A DNA stretch of 64,000 nucleotides from Ruminococcus sp. (GCA_017626015.1 JAGAJO010000010.1:1-64000); one strand, 5' to 3'; counted from the first letter of the stretch, positions 7,804-16,977 are shown. Notes: generated by a model from the sequence alone, not told the origin. Translations and numbers: made by a program.

Positions 7804-10800
7804 ATGAAAAAATGCAGACGGGCTATGTCTATTATGATCTCGGCAGTCATGTGCTGCACCGCACTGCCGATACCGGTCTCATCGAAAAAAAACGAAGCGG
7901 TTCTTGGAACGCTTGATATTTCCTTTTCCGATAATGCAATGGAATACACCATTGAGCAGCCGGAGGAAGGTTCGTTAAAAAGCAAAACATACAGATACGA
8001 TAATACCGGCATTTCCGAAGATACGGATGTACTGCCGGAGAAGTACAGCGCTGCGGACTGCGGAGTCGTTACGCCGGTAAAAGATCAGAAAAGCTCGACA
8101 GCCTGCTGGGCATTTTCAGCAGCTGCCTGCGCAGAGCATTACCTTGTTTCAAACGGAATGGAAAACAATACCGTCGATCTTTCCGAAGCGGCTCTTACAT
8201 GGTTTTCTCTTAACACCGCAATAGGCGGAAGCGAGGGAACTGTTTATGACGACGCTTTTCGTGAGGGCGGAAACTGGATCATATCAGCGCTTGCAATGTC
8301 AAGGCTTTCCGGAATTGAATATGAAGATTTTGAACCGTTTAATGACGGCAAAAGGGAAAGCATCGATATTTCGGATCTTCAGAGAGACGTTTGCGAATAC
8401 CAGCTTAAATCTGTAAGATCTATTCCTGCGGATAACAGCGGCGATATCAAAAAAGCAGTAATGGAAAACGGAGGAGTTTCCGTATCATATAATACTAACG
8501 ATGAATATTTTTCAGCCGATAATGAAAGCTATTTCAATCCGGACGGCGTAAAAATCAACCATACCGTAACGATCATCGGCTGGGATGACAGCTATTCAAG
8601 ATACAACTTCGATCCTGCCCATATTCCGGATAAGGACGGAGCATGGCTCGTAAAAGGCTCTTGGGGAAATTTTTCACATGACGGATGTTACTTTATTTCC
8701 TATGAAGAGCCTGAGCTGAAATATTTTTGCGCATATGAGCTGGAGGACAATTCGTGTGCGGACAGCGTATATACCCATACCTACGGTACCGGAATGGTAG
8801 CGACATATGCGGAAAGCGGGATCAAGGGCGGAAATATTTTCACTGCCGAAAAAGATGAGATACTGAAAAAGGTCTCATTTCTGATAATGAATACCAAAGG
8901 AGAAGACGTTTCGTACTCTGTTGACATGTATAAATCCCCTTCCGATACGTCACCTGAAAATTCTCAGCGTATTGCGGGAGCACGGGGTACAGTAAGCTGC
9001 GACGGTTACTATTCAGTGGGGCTTGACAGCAATCCGGAAATAAAAGCCGGCGAGAAATTTTCGGTTGTTCTGACGCTTGATTATTCCGGCAAATACAGCT
9101 ATATTATTTGCGAGGGAGGCAAAAATTCCTCCAGCAGCAAGGGAGAAAGCTTTATCGAAAGCAACGGCATATGGTATGACTGCAAAACATCGGGATATAA
9201 CAACATTTACATAAACGCATATACTTCAAACACCGAGCCTGCCGATAAAAGCGGACTTGAGGAGCTTATAGGACAGTATGAAAATACGCCCGGTTTGTTT
9301 AAAGAAACAGAAAATGCAAGAACGGTCATTTCAGATGAAAATGCGTCAGTATGTGATATAAGAAACGCATACCTGCTGTTAAGATCGGCTGCGGAAAAAG
9401 CAGGCTCAGCTCTGGTTATTTCAGATTACAGCGGCTGGTGCAGCTTTGCACAAAGGGTAAACGCCGGAGAAAGCTTCAGCGGAAAAAATGTGCTTCTTGA
9501 AAGCAACATTGATTTTGAAGGCAAGGAATTTATCCCGGCAGGTATCGGCGAAAACGGATTTGAGGGTTGCTTCGACGGTAACGGATTTATTTTCAGCAAT
9601 ATAAACTATGAAGATCCGTTGAAAAACGCAGGCGTCTTTGGAAGGGTCACAGGAAGCGGCTGTATAAAAAACCTCACAGTGACCAACAGCTGTTTTTCCG
9701 GTATCCGTGCAGGAGGTATCGCTGCTGATTTTGAAGGAGACAGTATCGTAGGTTGCGTTTTCAACGGAACCGTCATCGGTGAAAATACCTGTGGAACTAT
9801 TGCTGCGGATCTTGCAGGCGGATACGTACAGTCCTGTTACATAAATGAAAAATGCGGAGCGTTCGGAGAGGGTCCTAACGGAATGGTATATAACCTGTAT
9901 TCCGGTTCGGATATGGGATACGGAGCGTATATGCTCAACACCTCAGGGGGCGTTCAGAAGGACAGCCGTAAATGGACTTCAAACGACAACGCTGTATTTC
10001 AATGCAGGTACGGAAGCGAGCCTGCGCATAAAATAGTGTTCAATGCTGCCGACGCAGTTTACGAGTCTTTTTCCGATGAAAACGGACTTGCTGAATTTCC
10101 CGTACCCGAGATTCCTGAGGATTACACTTTAAGGTGGTATAAAAACGGAGAAGAGATCACGTCAGAGCATAGGTTCACCGAGAATTGCGAGGTGTCGTCA
10201 AAGCTTGTAATAAAGGGAAGCTTTGCAGTCAAGTACGAGCTTGACGGAGGTGACAATGCTCCGGAAAATCCGGAGTTCATACTTCCCGAGGAAACGGCTG
10301 AGCTGTTTGATCCGCAAAAGGAGGATAATATTTTTGCCGGCTGGTATACCGACAGTGAATTTGCCGGAGAGCCCGTTACTCAGCTTGCAAACGTATCATC
10401 TGATGTCGTTTTATATGCAAAGTGGGATGCGATAACGTACAAGGTCACTTTCCTTGACGCATACGGAAATGAGATAGATGTACAGAGCGTTAAGAAAGGG
10501 GAGTCTGCAAAAGCGCCGAAAGCTCCTGATGTAAAAGGATTGATATTTGCCGGCTGGGACGGCGGTTTTGACAGTGTTACCAATGATATAACGGTCAGTG
10601 CGGTTTATACTGTGGGTGCGGCTGATATTTCACTCTGCACCGTTTCTGGAATTGAAGAGTGTGTATACGACGGAGATCATCAGATGCAGGATAATATCTC
10701 TGTAAGTATCGGAAACGTTCGTCTGACAGAGGGTGTGCATTATGCTATCTCCTATGCGAATAACGTTTCTGCGGGCAGTGCATTTGTTATTGTCAGGGGT

Positions 10801-11583
10801 ATAGGCAAGTGCTTCGGAGTCAGATCTGTCATGTTTAAAATAACGCCTGCCGAGGTAACGGACGCTTCCATAGGTTCCATATTTACCCGTACATATACAG
10901 GTAAGGCTATCTGCCCTTCTGTAAAGCTGAACAGCGTTGAAAGAACCTATGAGTACGGCAAAGATTATACCGTTGAATACAGTAATAACATAAATGCGGG
11001 AGAAGCGGTCGTTAAGGTCATTTTTAAAGGAAATTACAAGGGAGAGATCTCTAAGAATTTCTATATACTCCCCGAATCTTCAAAAGATCTGAGTTATGAC
11101 AGCGATCCGTCGTTTGTTTACAGCGGAAATGAGATCATGCCGGAGGTAACTATCCTTGATGACGGCGTACCTGTCATTCAGGACAGGGATTATGATGTAC
11201 GCTATGTTGACAATCTGGAAACAGGTCTTGCAAGGGCTTTCCTTACATTTAAAGGCAACTATCAGGGCGTGAGGATCGTTTATTTCACTATCCTTCCACA
11301 GCGGACTAAACTCGTTTATGCTGAAGGCAGCGGGAACGGGGAACTTTCAGCACATTGGGAGAAGCTTGAAAGCGTAAACGGATATCAGATCGTTTATGCC
11401 GAAAGTCCGGATTTCAAGGGTATGAAGTACAAAACCTTTGCAGGCTCAGATATAGATTCAGGAAAAATTACCGGTCTGGAAAGCGGAAAAACATATTATG
11501 TAAAGGTAAGAGCGTATACTCAGCTAAATGAAAGAGTAAAGGGCTTCGGAGAGTATTCAGATGCAATGACAGTCACAGTTTAG
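7804..11583 (+). CDS. Large secreted papain-fold (C1) protein with beta-rich repeat domains
   Basis: A 1259-residue exported protein. The start is at 7804, after AGGGGG, where the signal peptide begins (residues 1-27, ending in PIPVSS). Residues 75-300 are a C1A peptidase fold: VKDQKSSTACWAFS gives oxyanion Gln95 and nucleophile Cys101, and INHTVTIIGW gives His253. The usual Asn of KNSWG is Gly285 (WLVKGSWG). Residues 320-475 resemble the lectin-like domain attached to bacterial C1 proteases. GLUG-like beta repeats follow at about 540-730, then two InlB-type repeats (FAGWYTDSEF, FAGWDGGFDS), three related beta modules and a C-terminal fibronectin III domain. There is no dockerin, LPXTG or membrane anchor, so it is probably released or held non-covalently. 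Activity is uncertain without the Asn. Confidence 0.82.
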   Translation: MKKCRRAMSIMISAVMCCTALPIPVSSKKNEAVLGTLDISFSDNAMEYTIEQPEEGSLKSKTYRYDNTGISEDTDVLPEKYSAADCGVVTPVKDQKSSTACWAFSAAACAEHYLVSNGMENNTVDLSEAALTWFSLNTAIGGSEGTVYDDAFREGGNWIISALAMSRLSGIEYEDFEPFNDGKRESIDISDLQRDVCEYQLKSVRSIPADNSGDIKKAVMENGGVSVSYNTNDEYFSADNESYFNPDGVKINHTVTIIGWDDSYSRYNFDPAHIPDKDGAWLVKGSWGNFSHDGCYFISYEEPELKYFCAYELEDNSCADSVYTHTYGTGMVATYAESGIKGGNIFTAEKDEILKKVSFLIMNTKGEDVSYSVDMYKSPSDTSPENSQRIAGARGTVSCDGYYSVGLDSNPEIKAGEKFSVVLTLDYSGKYSYIICEGGKNSSSSKGESFIESNGIWYDCKTSGYNNIYINAYTSNTEPADKSGLEELIGQYENTPGLFKETENARTVISDENASVCDIRNAYLLLRSAAEKAGSALVISDYSGWCSFAQRVNAGESFSGKNVLLESNIDFEGKEFIPAGIGENGFEGCFDGNGFIFSNINYEDPLKNAGVFGRVTGSGCIKNLTVTNSCFSGIRAGGIAADFEGDSIVGCVFNGTVIGENTCGTIAADLAGGYVQSCYINEKCGAFGEGPNGMVYNLYSGSDMGYGAYMLNTSGGVQKDSRKWTSNDNAVFQCRYGSEPAHKIVFNAADAVYESFSDENGLAEFPVPEIPEDYTLRWYKNGEEITSEHRFTENCEVSSKLVIKGSFAVKYELDGGDNAPENPEFILPEETAELFDPQKEDNIFAGWYTDSEFAGEPVTQLANVSSDVVLYAKWDAITYKVTFLDAYGNEIDVQSVKKGESAKAPKAPDVKGLIFAGWDGGFDSVTNDITVSAVYTVGAADISLCTVSGIEECVYDGDHQMQDNISVSIGNVRLTEGVHYAISYANNVSAGSAFVIVRGIGKCFGVRSVMFKITPAEVTDASIGSIFTRTYTGKAICPSVKLNSVERTYEYGKDYTVEYSNNINAGEAVVKVIFKGNYKGEISKNFYILPESSKDLSYDSDPSFVYSGNEIMPEVTILDDGVPVIQDRDYDVRYVDNLETGLARAFLTFKGNYQGVRIVYFTILPQRTKLVYAEGSGNGELSAHWEKLESVNGYQIVYAESPDFKGMKYKTFAGSDIDSGKITGLESGKTYYVKVRAYTQLNERVKGFGEYSDAMTVTV

Positions 11584-11614
11584 CTTGTTAATAGAATATT
11601 TATAAATAAAGCTA

Positions 11615-11643
11615 TTGGCAAATTCATATTGTTGTGGTATAAT
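11615..11643 (+). promoter_or_regulatory. Sigma A promoter of the ACT/PFL operon
   Basis: TTGGCA (11615-11620), 17-base spacer, TATAAT (11638-11643) with extended -10 TGTGG just upstream. The leader contains a small CGGC/GCCG hairpin before the ribosome binding site. Confidence 0.75.
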
Positions 11644-11701
11644 GAATAGGTTAAAGCGGCGTCAGCCGTGTATTTCCATAAACGGAAGGAAGGTATATAT
11701 A

Positions 11702-11971
11702 ATGAGAGCGGTAGTTACAGTTATAGGCAAGGACGCAGTCGGCATTCTTGCAAAGGTAAGCACGAAATGTGCAGAATATAATGCGAATGTGGTCGAGGTG
11801 ACCCAGTCGGTGCTTCAGGAGCTTTTCGCTATGATCATGCTTGTGGATATTTCAAAGCTTAATTCGGATTTTTCAACGCTTTCCGATGATCTGACAGCTC
11901 TTGGAGAAAAAATGGGAGTAAAGATCCATACCATGCATGAGGATATTTTCAACTGCATGCACCATATTTAA
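11702..11971 (+). CDS. ACT domain protein (UPF0237 family)
   Basis: An 89-residue protein that is a single ACT domain with little else. It begins MRAVVTVIGKDAVGILAKVS, whose GKD.VGI segment is the usual ligand-binding turn of ACT domains, and ends in a short tail with MHEDIFNCMHHI. GGAAGG precedes the ATG at 11702; an in-frame codon at 11615 lies inside the promoter. Proteins of this kind are presumed to bind a small ligand, often an amino acid, and are almost always paired with the PFL/UPF0210 protein encoded next, 18 bases downstream. Ligand unknown. Confidence 0.88.
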   Translation: MRAVVTVIGKDAVGILAKVSTKCAEYNANVVEVTQSVLQELFAMIMLVDISKLNSDFSTLSDDLTALGEKMGVKIHTMHEDIFNCMHHI

Positions 11972-11989
11972 CGAGAGGATTTCTGACAG

Positions 11990-13345
11990 ATGATAAACGC
12001 ATATGATATTCTTGAGACCATTCGTATGATTCAGGACGACTGTCTTGATATCCGTACTATAACAATGGGTATTTCGCTGCTTGACTGTATTGACAGCGAT
12101 ATAGATAAGGCCTGCGAAAAGGTATATAATAAGATAACAACAAAGGCTGCGCATCTTGTGGAGGTCGGTGAACAGATAGAGAAGGAGCTTGGAATACCGA
12201 TCATCAATAAGAGAATTTCCGTTACGCCTATTGCTATTATCTCAGCTGCCTGCAAATGCTCGCCTGTAAAGTTTGCTCACGCTATGGACAGAGCTGCAAA
12301 GGACGTTGGAGTAAACCTTATCGGAGGGTACACTGCGTTGGTGCAGAAGGGTTTTTCAGCAGGAGATACAGAGCTGATCAATTCAATTCCGGAAGCGCTG
12401 GCATCTACGGAAAGGGTTTGCTCCTCGGTAAATATCGGTTCCACCAAGACCGGTATCAATCTGGACGCCTGTAAGCTTATGGGCAGGATCATTAGGGAAT
12501 GTGCCGAAAAAACTGTGGACTCTGCCTGCTTCGGTGCGGCAAAGCTCGTTGTATTCTGCAATGCCGTTGATGATAATCCGTTTATGGCAGGAGCCTTTCA
12601 CGGAGTCGGTGAGCCTGACTGCATGATCAATGTGGGCGTATCCGGTCCGGGAGTTGTACGTTCTGCGCTTACAAAATATCCTGACGCTGACATTACCAAG
12701 ATTTCAGACGTTATAAAGGAAATTTCATATAAGATAACAAGGGTAGGTCAGCTTGTAGGAACCATTGCTTCCCAAAGACTTGGTGTTCCTTTCGGTATTG
12801 TGGATCTGTCTCTTGCTCCTACTCCCGCCGTTGGAGATTCCGTGGCGCATATACTTGAGGAGATCGGTCTTGAAAAATGCGGTACACACGGTACTACAGC
12901 AACGCTTGCACTGCTCAACGATGCGGTTAAAAAGGGCGGTGTAATGGCTTGCTCCAGAATAGGCGGACTTTCAGGCGCATTTATACCCGTATCGGAGGAC
13001 GCCGGAATGATAGACGCAGCAAAGAGCGGAGCGCTTTGCATTGAAAAGCTTGAGGCTATGACTGCGGTATGCTCCGTAGGACTTGATATGATCGTTGTTC
13101 CCGGAGATACTCCTGCAGATACTCTTTCGGCGATAATCGCAGACGAGGCGGCAATAGGAATGGTAAACTGTAAGACTACCGCCGTAAGGATCATTCCCGC
13201 TATCGGAAAAGATGTCGGCGACGAGCTTGATTGGGGCGGACTGTTCGGCTGCGGTCCCGTTATGCCTCTAAAGAAGGAATCGCCTTCTAAATTTATTAAC
13301 AGAGGCGGACAGATCCCTGCGCCGCTGCATTCGCTTAAAAACTGA
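11990..13345 (+). CDS. PFL family protein (UPF0210/DUF711)
   Basis: This 451-residue protein resembles the UPF0210/DUF711 group, which shares the fold of glycyl radical enzymes but not their radical chemistry; no clear function is established. The length is typical. Conserved pieces include [20 protein letters not shown] at the start, Gly-rich [12 protein letters not shown] in the middle, and [15 protein letters not shown] near the end. It follows the ACT protein by 18 bases and the two are a conserved pair, suggesting ligand sensing by ACT with action by this protein. The sequence GAGAGGATTTC lies before the ATG. Confidence 0.88.
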   Translation: MINAYDILETIRMIQDDCLDIRTITMGISLLDCIDSDIDKACEKVYNKITTKAAHLVEVGEQIEKELGIPIINKRISVTPIAIISAACKCSPVKFAHAMDRAAKDVGVNLIGGYTALVQKGFSAGDTELINSIPEALASTERVCSSVNIGSTKTGINLDACKLMGRIIRECAEKTVDSACFGAAKLVVFCNAVDDNPFMAGAFHGVGEPDCMINVGVSGPGVVRSALTKYPDADITKISDVIKEISYKITRVGQLVGTIASQRLGVPFGIVDLSLAPTPAVGDSVAHILEEIGLEKCGTHGTTATLALLNDAVKKGGVMACSRIGGLSGAFIPVSEDAGMIDAAKSGALCIEKLEAMTAVCSVGLDMIVVPGDTPADTLSAIIADEAAIGMVNCKTTAVRIIPAIGKDVGDELDWGGLFGCGPVMPLKKESPSKFINRGGQIPAPLHSLKN

Positions 13346-13407
13346 TATTGAAGCGGGAAAGGTCTGCTGATAAAGCATTCTTTTCCCGTTTTTTTGAGGA
13401 GATTTTT

Positions 13408-14196
13408 ATGAAGCTTAATATGTACGCCGATTTTACGTTTAAGATACCTTTTGAGGAACGGCTAATGCTTATAAAGAATAACGGTTTTGACGGTGTAATG
13501 CTGGGATTTTCCGAAGGACTTATGTACACTCAGTATGATATTGTGCGCAGCTTCGGACTGGATATCGAAAACGTTCATTCTCCGTTTGACAGAATGAATT
13601 CTCTCTGGGAGGTCACGCCTGTGAGCGAATATATTCTCAACCGTACTCTGGAATGTATAGATGTGTGCGAAAGAAACGGCATAAAAAAGGTTGTGATACA
13701 CCCTACTGACGGAATGACTGCTCCCGGGATCTCAAAATTCGGACTTGAAAATTTCGCCCGTATCGTTGACAGGGGAGAGAAAAGGGGAGTCGAGCTGCTG
13801 TTTGAAAATATCCAGATCCCGAAGTTTTTGAATGTGATTTTTGATAATTTCGGAAGCAGCCCGTATGTTAGGTTCTGCTATGATCTTGGTCATGAAAACT
13901 GCTTTTCCGTAGGCAGCGAATGTCTGAGATCCTTCGGAGACAGGCTTTCAGGACTTCATGTGCATGATAACGACGGAAAAACCGACGGTCATCTTGTTCC
14001 ATACGACGGGAATAGTGATTTTGACAGGTTCCTCAGTGAGCTTAAAAAGCTTGATTACGACGGTGCCATGTCGCTGGAGGTCTATATGGGCAAATCGTCT
14101 TTGTATGAGAGTGTATCCAGTGAAAGCTTTGTGGCTAAGGCTGCAAGAGCCGGGCGCTTTCTTGCAGAAAAATATCGCATGACGGAGGCTGATTAA
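13408..14196 (+). CDS. Sugar phosphate isomerase/epimerase-type TIM barrel protein
   Basis: A 262-residue AP-endonuclease-2/xylose-isomerase-like TIM barrel. Likely metal-binding segments are VHSPFD, KVVIHP, LLFENIQ, CYDLGHEN and GLHVHDNDG, the His/Glu/Asp pattern of this superfamily. Substrate cannot be told from sequence; it could be a sugar or an inositol derivative. The start at 13408 follows GAGGAG by 6 bases; an in-frame codon at 13348 overlaps the preceding spacer. Its stop is directly followed by the ATG of the PHP phosphatase, so the two are probably one unit and may act in one pathway. Confidence 0.8.
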   Translation: MKLNMYADFTFKIPFEERLMLIKNNGFDGVMLGFSEGLMYTQYDIVRSFGLDIENVHSPFDRMNSLWEVTPVSEYILNRTLECIDVCERNGIKKVVIHPTDGMTAPGISKFGLENFARIVDRGEKRGVELLFENIQIPKFLNVIFDNFGSSPYVRFCYDLGHENCFSVGSECLRSFGDRLSGLHVHDNDGKTDGHLVPYDGNSDFDRFLSELKKLDYDGAMSLEVYMGKSSLYESVSSESFVAKAARAGRFLAEKYRMTEAD

Positions 14197-15063
14197 ATGA
14201 GCGGAATTTTGTTGGATATGCATTCGCACAGCAGCTTTTCACCTGACGCGAACGACAGTTTAGAGAAAATGTATATCAGAGCGGCTGAACTGGGTTTTTC
14301 AGCCTATGCCGTTACAGAACACTGTGACTGTAACTTCTGGTATCCTGCTGAGCATTATTTTGACGACGTTTCACTTGCGTCAGATCCTGTAATGTACGGT
14401 TCGGGGGACTATGCAAAAACAAGTATTTCCGAGCAGACAAGATTAAGAGAATGTTTTGAGGGTAAATTGGATATTTCCGTAGGAATAGAGCTGGGGCAGC
14501 CGCTTCAGGATATTTCTCATGCCGAGGAAATTGTTAAGGATCCCCGTATCGATTTTGTTATCGGCTCGCATCATCAGAATGCGGGTATTAATGATTTTTA
14601 TTATCTTAAATACGATGAAATGTGTACAGATGAAATATATCGTTTGTTGGAGGAGTATTTTTTGCAAATGCTCGATATGTGCAAATGGGGTAAATTTGAC
14701 GTTCTTGGTCATCTTACCTATCCGCTGAGATATATCTGCGGGGACTACGGCATAGGAATAGATATCAGCCGCTTTGACGGGATAATAGAGATCATATTCA
14801 AAACTCTTGCTGAAAACGGTAAGGGAATTGAAATAAATACATCGGGATTAAGACAAAAGTATGGAAGAACCTTTCCGGAGCCTTATTATGTACAGCTGTA
14901 CAGGCAGCTTGGAGGCGAGATCATAACGGTAGGCTCTGACGCACACTGCACTGCGGATCTTGGAAAGGGGATACCTGAAGGAATTGAAATTATCCGGAAT
15001 GCGGGCTTTAAATATATATGTTGGTTTAAAAACAGAAAACCTGAGTTCATAAAGATCCGGTAA
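14197..15063 (+). CDS. PHP domain phosphatase, histidinol-phosphatase (HisJ) type
   Basis: A 288-residue PHP-fold metal-dependent phosphoesterase. The four PHP motifs are present: DMHSHSSFSPDA at residues 6-17, VTEHCD, GIELGQP, and GSHHQN, with GSDAHC near the C-terminus. These supply the His and Asp ligands of a trinuclear metal site. Length and motif spacing fit the HisJ histidinol phosphatases, which convert histidinol phosphate to histidinol. No other histidine genes are nearby, so another phosphoester substrate is possible. It starts on the base after the stop of the TIM-barrel gene. Confidence 0.82.
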   Translation: MSGILLDMHSHSSFSPDANDSLEKMYIRAAELGFSAYAVTEHCDCNFWYPAEHYFDDVSLASDPVMYGSGDYAKTSISEQTRLRECFEGKLDISVGIELGQPLQDISHAEEIVKDPRIDFVIGSHHQNAGINDFYYLKYDEMCTDEIYRLLEEYFLQMLDMCKWGKFDVLGHLTYPLRYICGDYGIGIDISRFDGIIEIIFKTLAENGKGIEINTSGLRQKYGRTFPEPYYVQLYRQLGGEIITVGSDAHCTADLGKGIPEGIEIIRNAGFKYICWFKNRKPEFIKIR

Positions 15064-15095
15064 ATAACAAGGAAAATTATTCCGCTTAAAATAAT

Positions 15096-15125
15096 GTATA
15101 CATATTTACTGCACAGGTAATAATT
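15096..15125 (+). promoter_or_regulatory. Sigma F/G-type promoter of sigG
   Basis: GTATA (15096-15100), 15-base spacer, GGTAATAATT (15116-15125). This fits the GYATA / GGnnAnAnTR forespore consensus at all but the last base. It lies 28 bases before the sigG ATG and has no TATAAT-type alternative, as expected for a gene turned on by sigma F and then autoregulated by sigma G. Confidence 0.65.
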
Positions 15126-15152
15126 ATAGTATCAAATATACAGGAGATACCT

Positions 15153-15923
15153 ATGCAGTATAATAAAGTCGAAATAAGCGGAGTAAATACCGGTGAGCTG
15201 AAGGTTCTTACCGAGGCTCAGAAGCATGATCTGCTGATAAAGGCACACAGCGGGGATAAGGCTGCAAGGGAGGAGCTTATAAAAGGCAACCTTCGTCTTG
15301 TTCTCAGTGTGCTTCAGCGTTTTACGGGAAGAACAGATTCCTCTGACGATCTGTTTCAGGTAGGAGTCGTAGGACTTATAAAAGCAATTGATAATTTTGA
15401 CGTTAATCTCAATGTAAAGCTAAGCACCTATGCGGTGCCGTTGATCTCGGGGGAAATCAAAAGATATCTTAGAGACTACCGGGCTATGAGGGTCAGTCGC
15501 TCTCTCAGGGATATGGCTTATAAAGCAATGCAGGCAAAGGAGTCGTATATCAGCCGTATGCAGAAGGAACCGACGGTGGACGAAATTGCTGAGATGATAG
15601 GAGAAAAACGTTCCGATGTTGTGACAGCTATGGAGTCTGTGACAGAACCGATGTCCCTTTACGAGCCGGTTTATTCCGACGCCGGGGACGCTCTGTATAT
15701 ACTGGATCAGATCGGGGATAATTACGATGATAAATCATGGCTGGACGAGCTGACCGTCAAGGATGCTATAAAAAGTCTTATGCCACGAGAAAAAAATATT
15801 CTCTATCTCAGATTTTTTCGAGGGAAAACCCAGGTGGAAGTCGCAAAGGAAATAGGGATCTCTCAGGCACAGGTTTCACGACTTGAAAAAAGTGCGCTTG
15901 AAAGGATAAAATCTCAGCTTTGA
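15153..15923 (+). CDS. sigG: RNA polymerase sporulation sigma factor SigG
   Basis: This 256-residue sigma-70-type factor directs late forespore transcription. The N-terminus NKVEISGVNTGELKVL and the segments LRLVLSVLQRF, DDLFQVGVVGLIKAIDNFD, KLSTYAVPLISGEIKRYLRD and VSRSLRDMAYKA match SigG rather than SigF or SigE. Region 4 has GKTQVEVAKEIGISQAQVSRLEK. AGGAGA precedes the ATG. In Bacillus and most Clostridia sigG directly follows spoIIGA-sigE; here those genes are 8 kb away on the other strand, while the ymxH gene typical of the sigG neighbourhood lies just downstream. Confidence 0.95.
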   Translation: MQYNKVEISGVNTGELKVLTEAQKHDLLIKAHSGDKAAREELIKGNLRLVLSVLQRFTGRTDSSDDLFQVGVVGLIKAIDNFDVNLNVKLSTYAVPLISGEIKRYLRDYRAMRVSRSLRDMAYKAMQAKESYISRMQKEPTVDEIAEMIGEKRSDVVTAMESVTEPMSLYEPVYSDAGDALYILDQIGDNYDDKSWLDELTVKDAIKSLMPREKNILYLRFFRGKTQVEVAKEIGISQAQVSRLEKSALERIKSQL

Positions 15924-16016
15924 TCCGATAATACGACATTTATTGACTTTATTAAAATATTCGATAAATAAATTATGAATATTTAATGTATTAAGTATAA
16001 ATAAGCACGATCGGAA

Positions 16017-16045
16017 TTGTGTAAGATGTAATAATTTGTTATAAT
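16017..16045 (+). promoter_or_regulatory. Sigma A promoter of the Spo0A-like gene
   Basis: TTGTGT (16017-16022), 17-base spacer, TATAAT (16040-16045), about 38 bases before the ATG. A TTCGATA at 15960-15966 is one mismatch from a 0A box (TTCGACA), but a single site is weak evidence. Confidence 0.6.
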
Positions 16046-16083
16046 GTAAAGGGAAAATGACATCAATGTAAGGACTTGCGACT

Positions 16084-16863
16084 ATGAATTCAGATTATTT
16101 AATTTTGCTTGCAAGAAATAAAGAGGAACAGTATAAACAGCTTGCCGAAACACTTTCAGACTACAATATTTCATTGCTTTACTGCAAAAATAATGGTATA
16201 GATCTAAGACTTAACGTCATTAGGCATAAACCCTTTGCTGTTATATTTGACAGCAGCGAGCTTGGTATGCAGGATATCATTGATGTTATTGAGGAATGCA
16301 GAGATCCCAATGGATTGCCGATTTTCTACAATATATACACTTACGAGGACGGTGAGCGTATAAAGCAGCTGGAAGAATCCGGCGTCCATTTCAATGTGCC
16401 GACGCCTTATAACAGCAGTGCGATCGCAGGTCACCTCAAACTTCTGTGTGAAAACACTCCTGTTGACGAAAGGGAATTTTGCGATAATATCCGCAGCGAA
16501 ATATATGACATTATGCTGGAGCTTTGTATTTCGCCTTCAAGGACAAGCTGGAATTATATTATGGAGAGCATAATGTGCCTTTTGTTTTCCGGCGGCGGAA
16601 GATTTACCGTATGCAGATCGGTTTATGAGTCGGTAGCTTCAAAGCTTGACGTCAGCATAAGCAGTATGGAAAGAACCATAAGAACAGCTGTTGAAGGTTC
16701 ATGGAAAAATGCGCCGGAAGACGTAAAGCAAAAGTATTTTCCCGAATTTTATCTGACAGCAGGAAAACCAAAGAATATGGATTTCATATATAGACTCGCT
16801 GAGTATGTATATCGTCAGCACAAAGGACTTTTTAACAAATATTATGACTCACAATGTAATTAA
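16084..16863 (+). CDS. Spo0A-like DNA-binding protein with degenerate receiver domain
   Basis: A 259-residue protein with two parts. Residues 1-120 look like a response-regulator receiver that kept only the acceptor position (VIFDS, Asp56). The acidic pocket is ARN at 10-12 instead of a DD pair, and the conserved Lys is replaced in FNVPTPYN (Thr107). Residues 135-245 resemble the Spo0A C-terminal DNA-binding domain, with the recognition-helix region VSISSMERTIRTAVEGSW and a following KPKNMDFIYRLAEYVY segment. It sits between sigG and ymxH with its own sigma A promoter. It is probably a paralogue of Spo0A that works without normal phosphorylation; it could modulate Spo0A target promoters. It is not likely to be the master Spo0A itself. 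Confidence 0.75.
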   Translation: MNSDYLILLARNKEEQYKQLAETLSDYNISLLYCKNNGIDLRLNVIRHKPFAVIFDSSELGMQDIIDVIEECRDPNGLPIFYNIYTYEDGERIKQLEESGVHFNVPTPYNSSAIAGHLKLLCENTPVDEREFCDNIRSEIYDIMLELCISPSRTSWNYIMESIMCLLFSGGGRFTVCRSVYESVASKLDVSISSMERTIRTAVEGSWKNAPEDVKQKYFPEFYLTAGKPKNMDFIYRLAEYVYRQHKGLFNKYYDSQCN

Positions 16864-16869
16864 ACAAGC

Positions 16870-16977
16870 CCTCCCCGCAGTATAATATACGGTAGAATCA
16901 AATTCCTGTGATGTGTGACAGCTTAAAAGCTTACGGAACAGGTTTCAAGGGATACCGTGATCAATACTGCGGGGAGG
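16870..16977 (+). promoter_or_regulatory. Nested hairpin leader that sequesters the ymxH ribosome binding site
   Basis: CCTCCCCGCAGTAT (16870-16883) is perfectly complementary to ATACTGCGGGGAGG (16964-16977), and the 3' arm contains the GGGGAGG ribosome binding site of the next gene. Inside are ACGGTA 16890-16895 with TACCGT 16953-16958, CCTGT with ACAGG, and AGCTT with AAGCT at the tip. The helices are collinear, giving one long interrupted hairpin. There is no U-run, so it is not a plain terminator. It does not match a riboswitch I know. Confidence 0.75.

Noticed and set aside
7804-11583. Cellulosomal (dockerin) or sortase-anchored protein
   Set aside because: No paired calcium-binding dockerin repeats, LPXTG or C-terminal membrane segment is seen; the protein ends in a fibronectin III-like domain.
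16870-16977. Simple Rho-independent terminator of the Spo0A-like gene
   Set aside because: There is no U-run after the 3' arm, the arms are 80 bases apart, and the 3' arm is the next gene's ribosome binding site.
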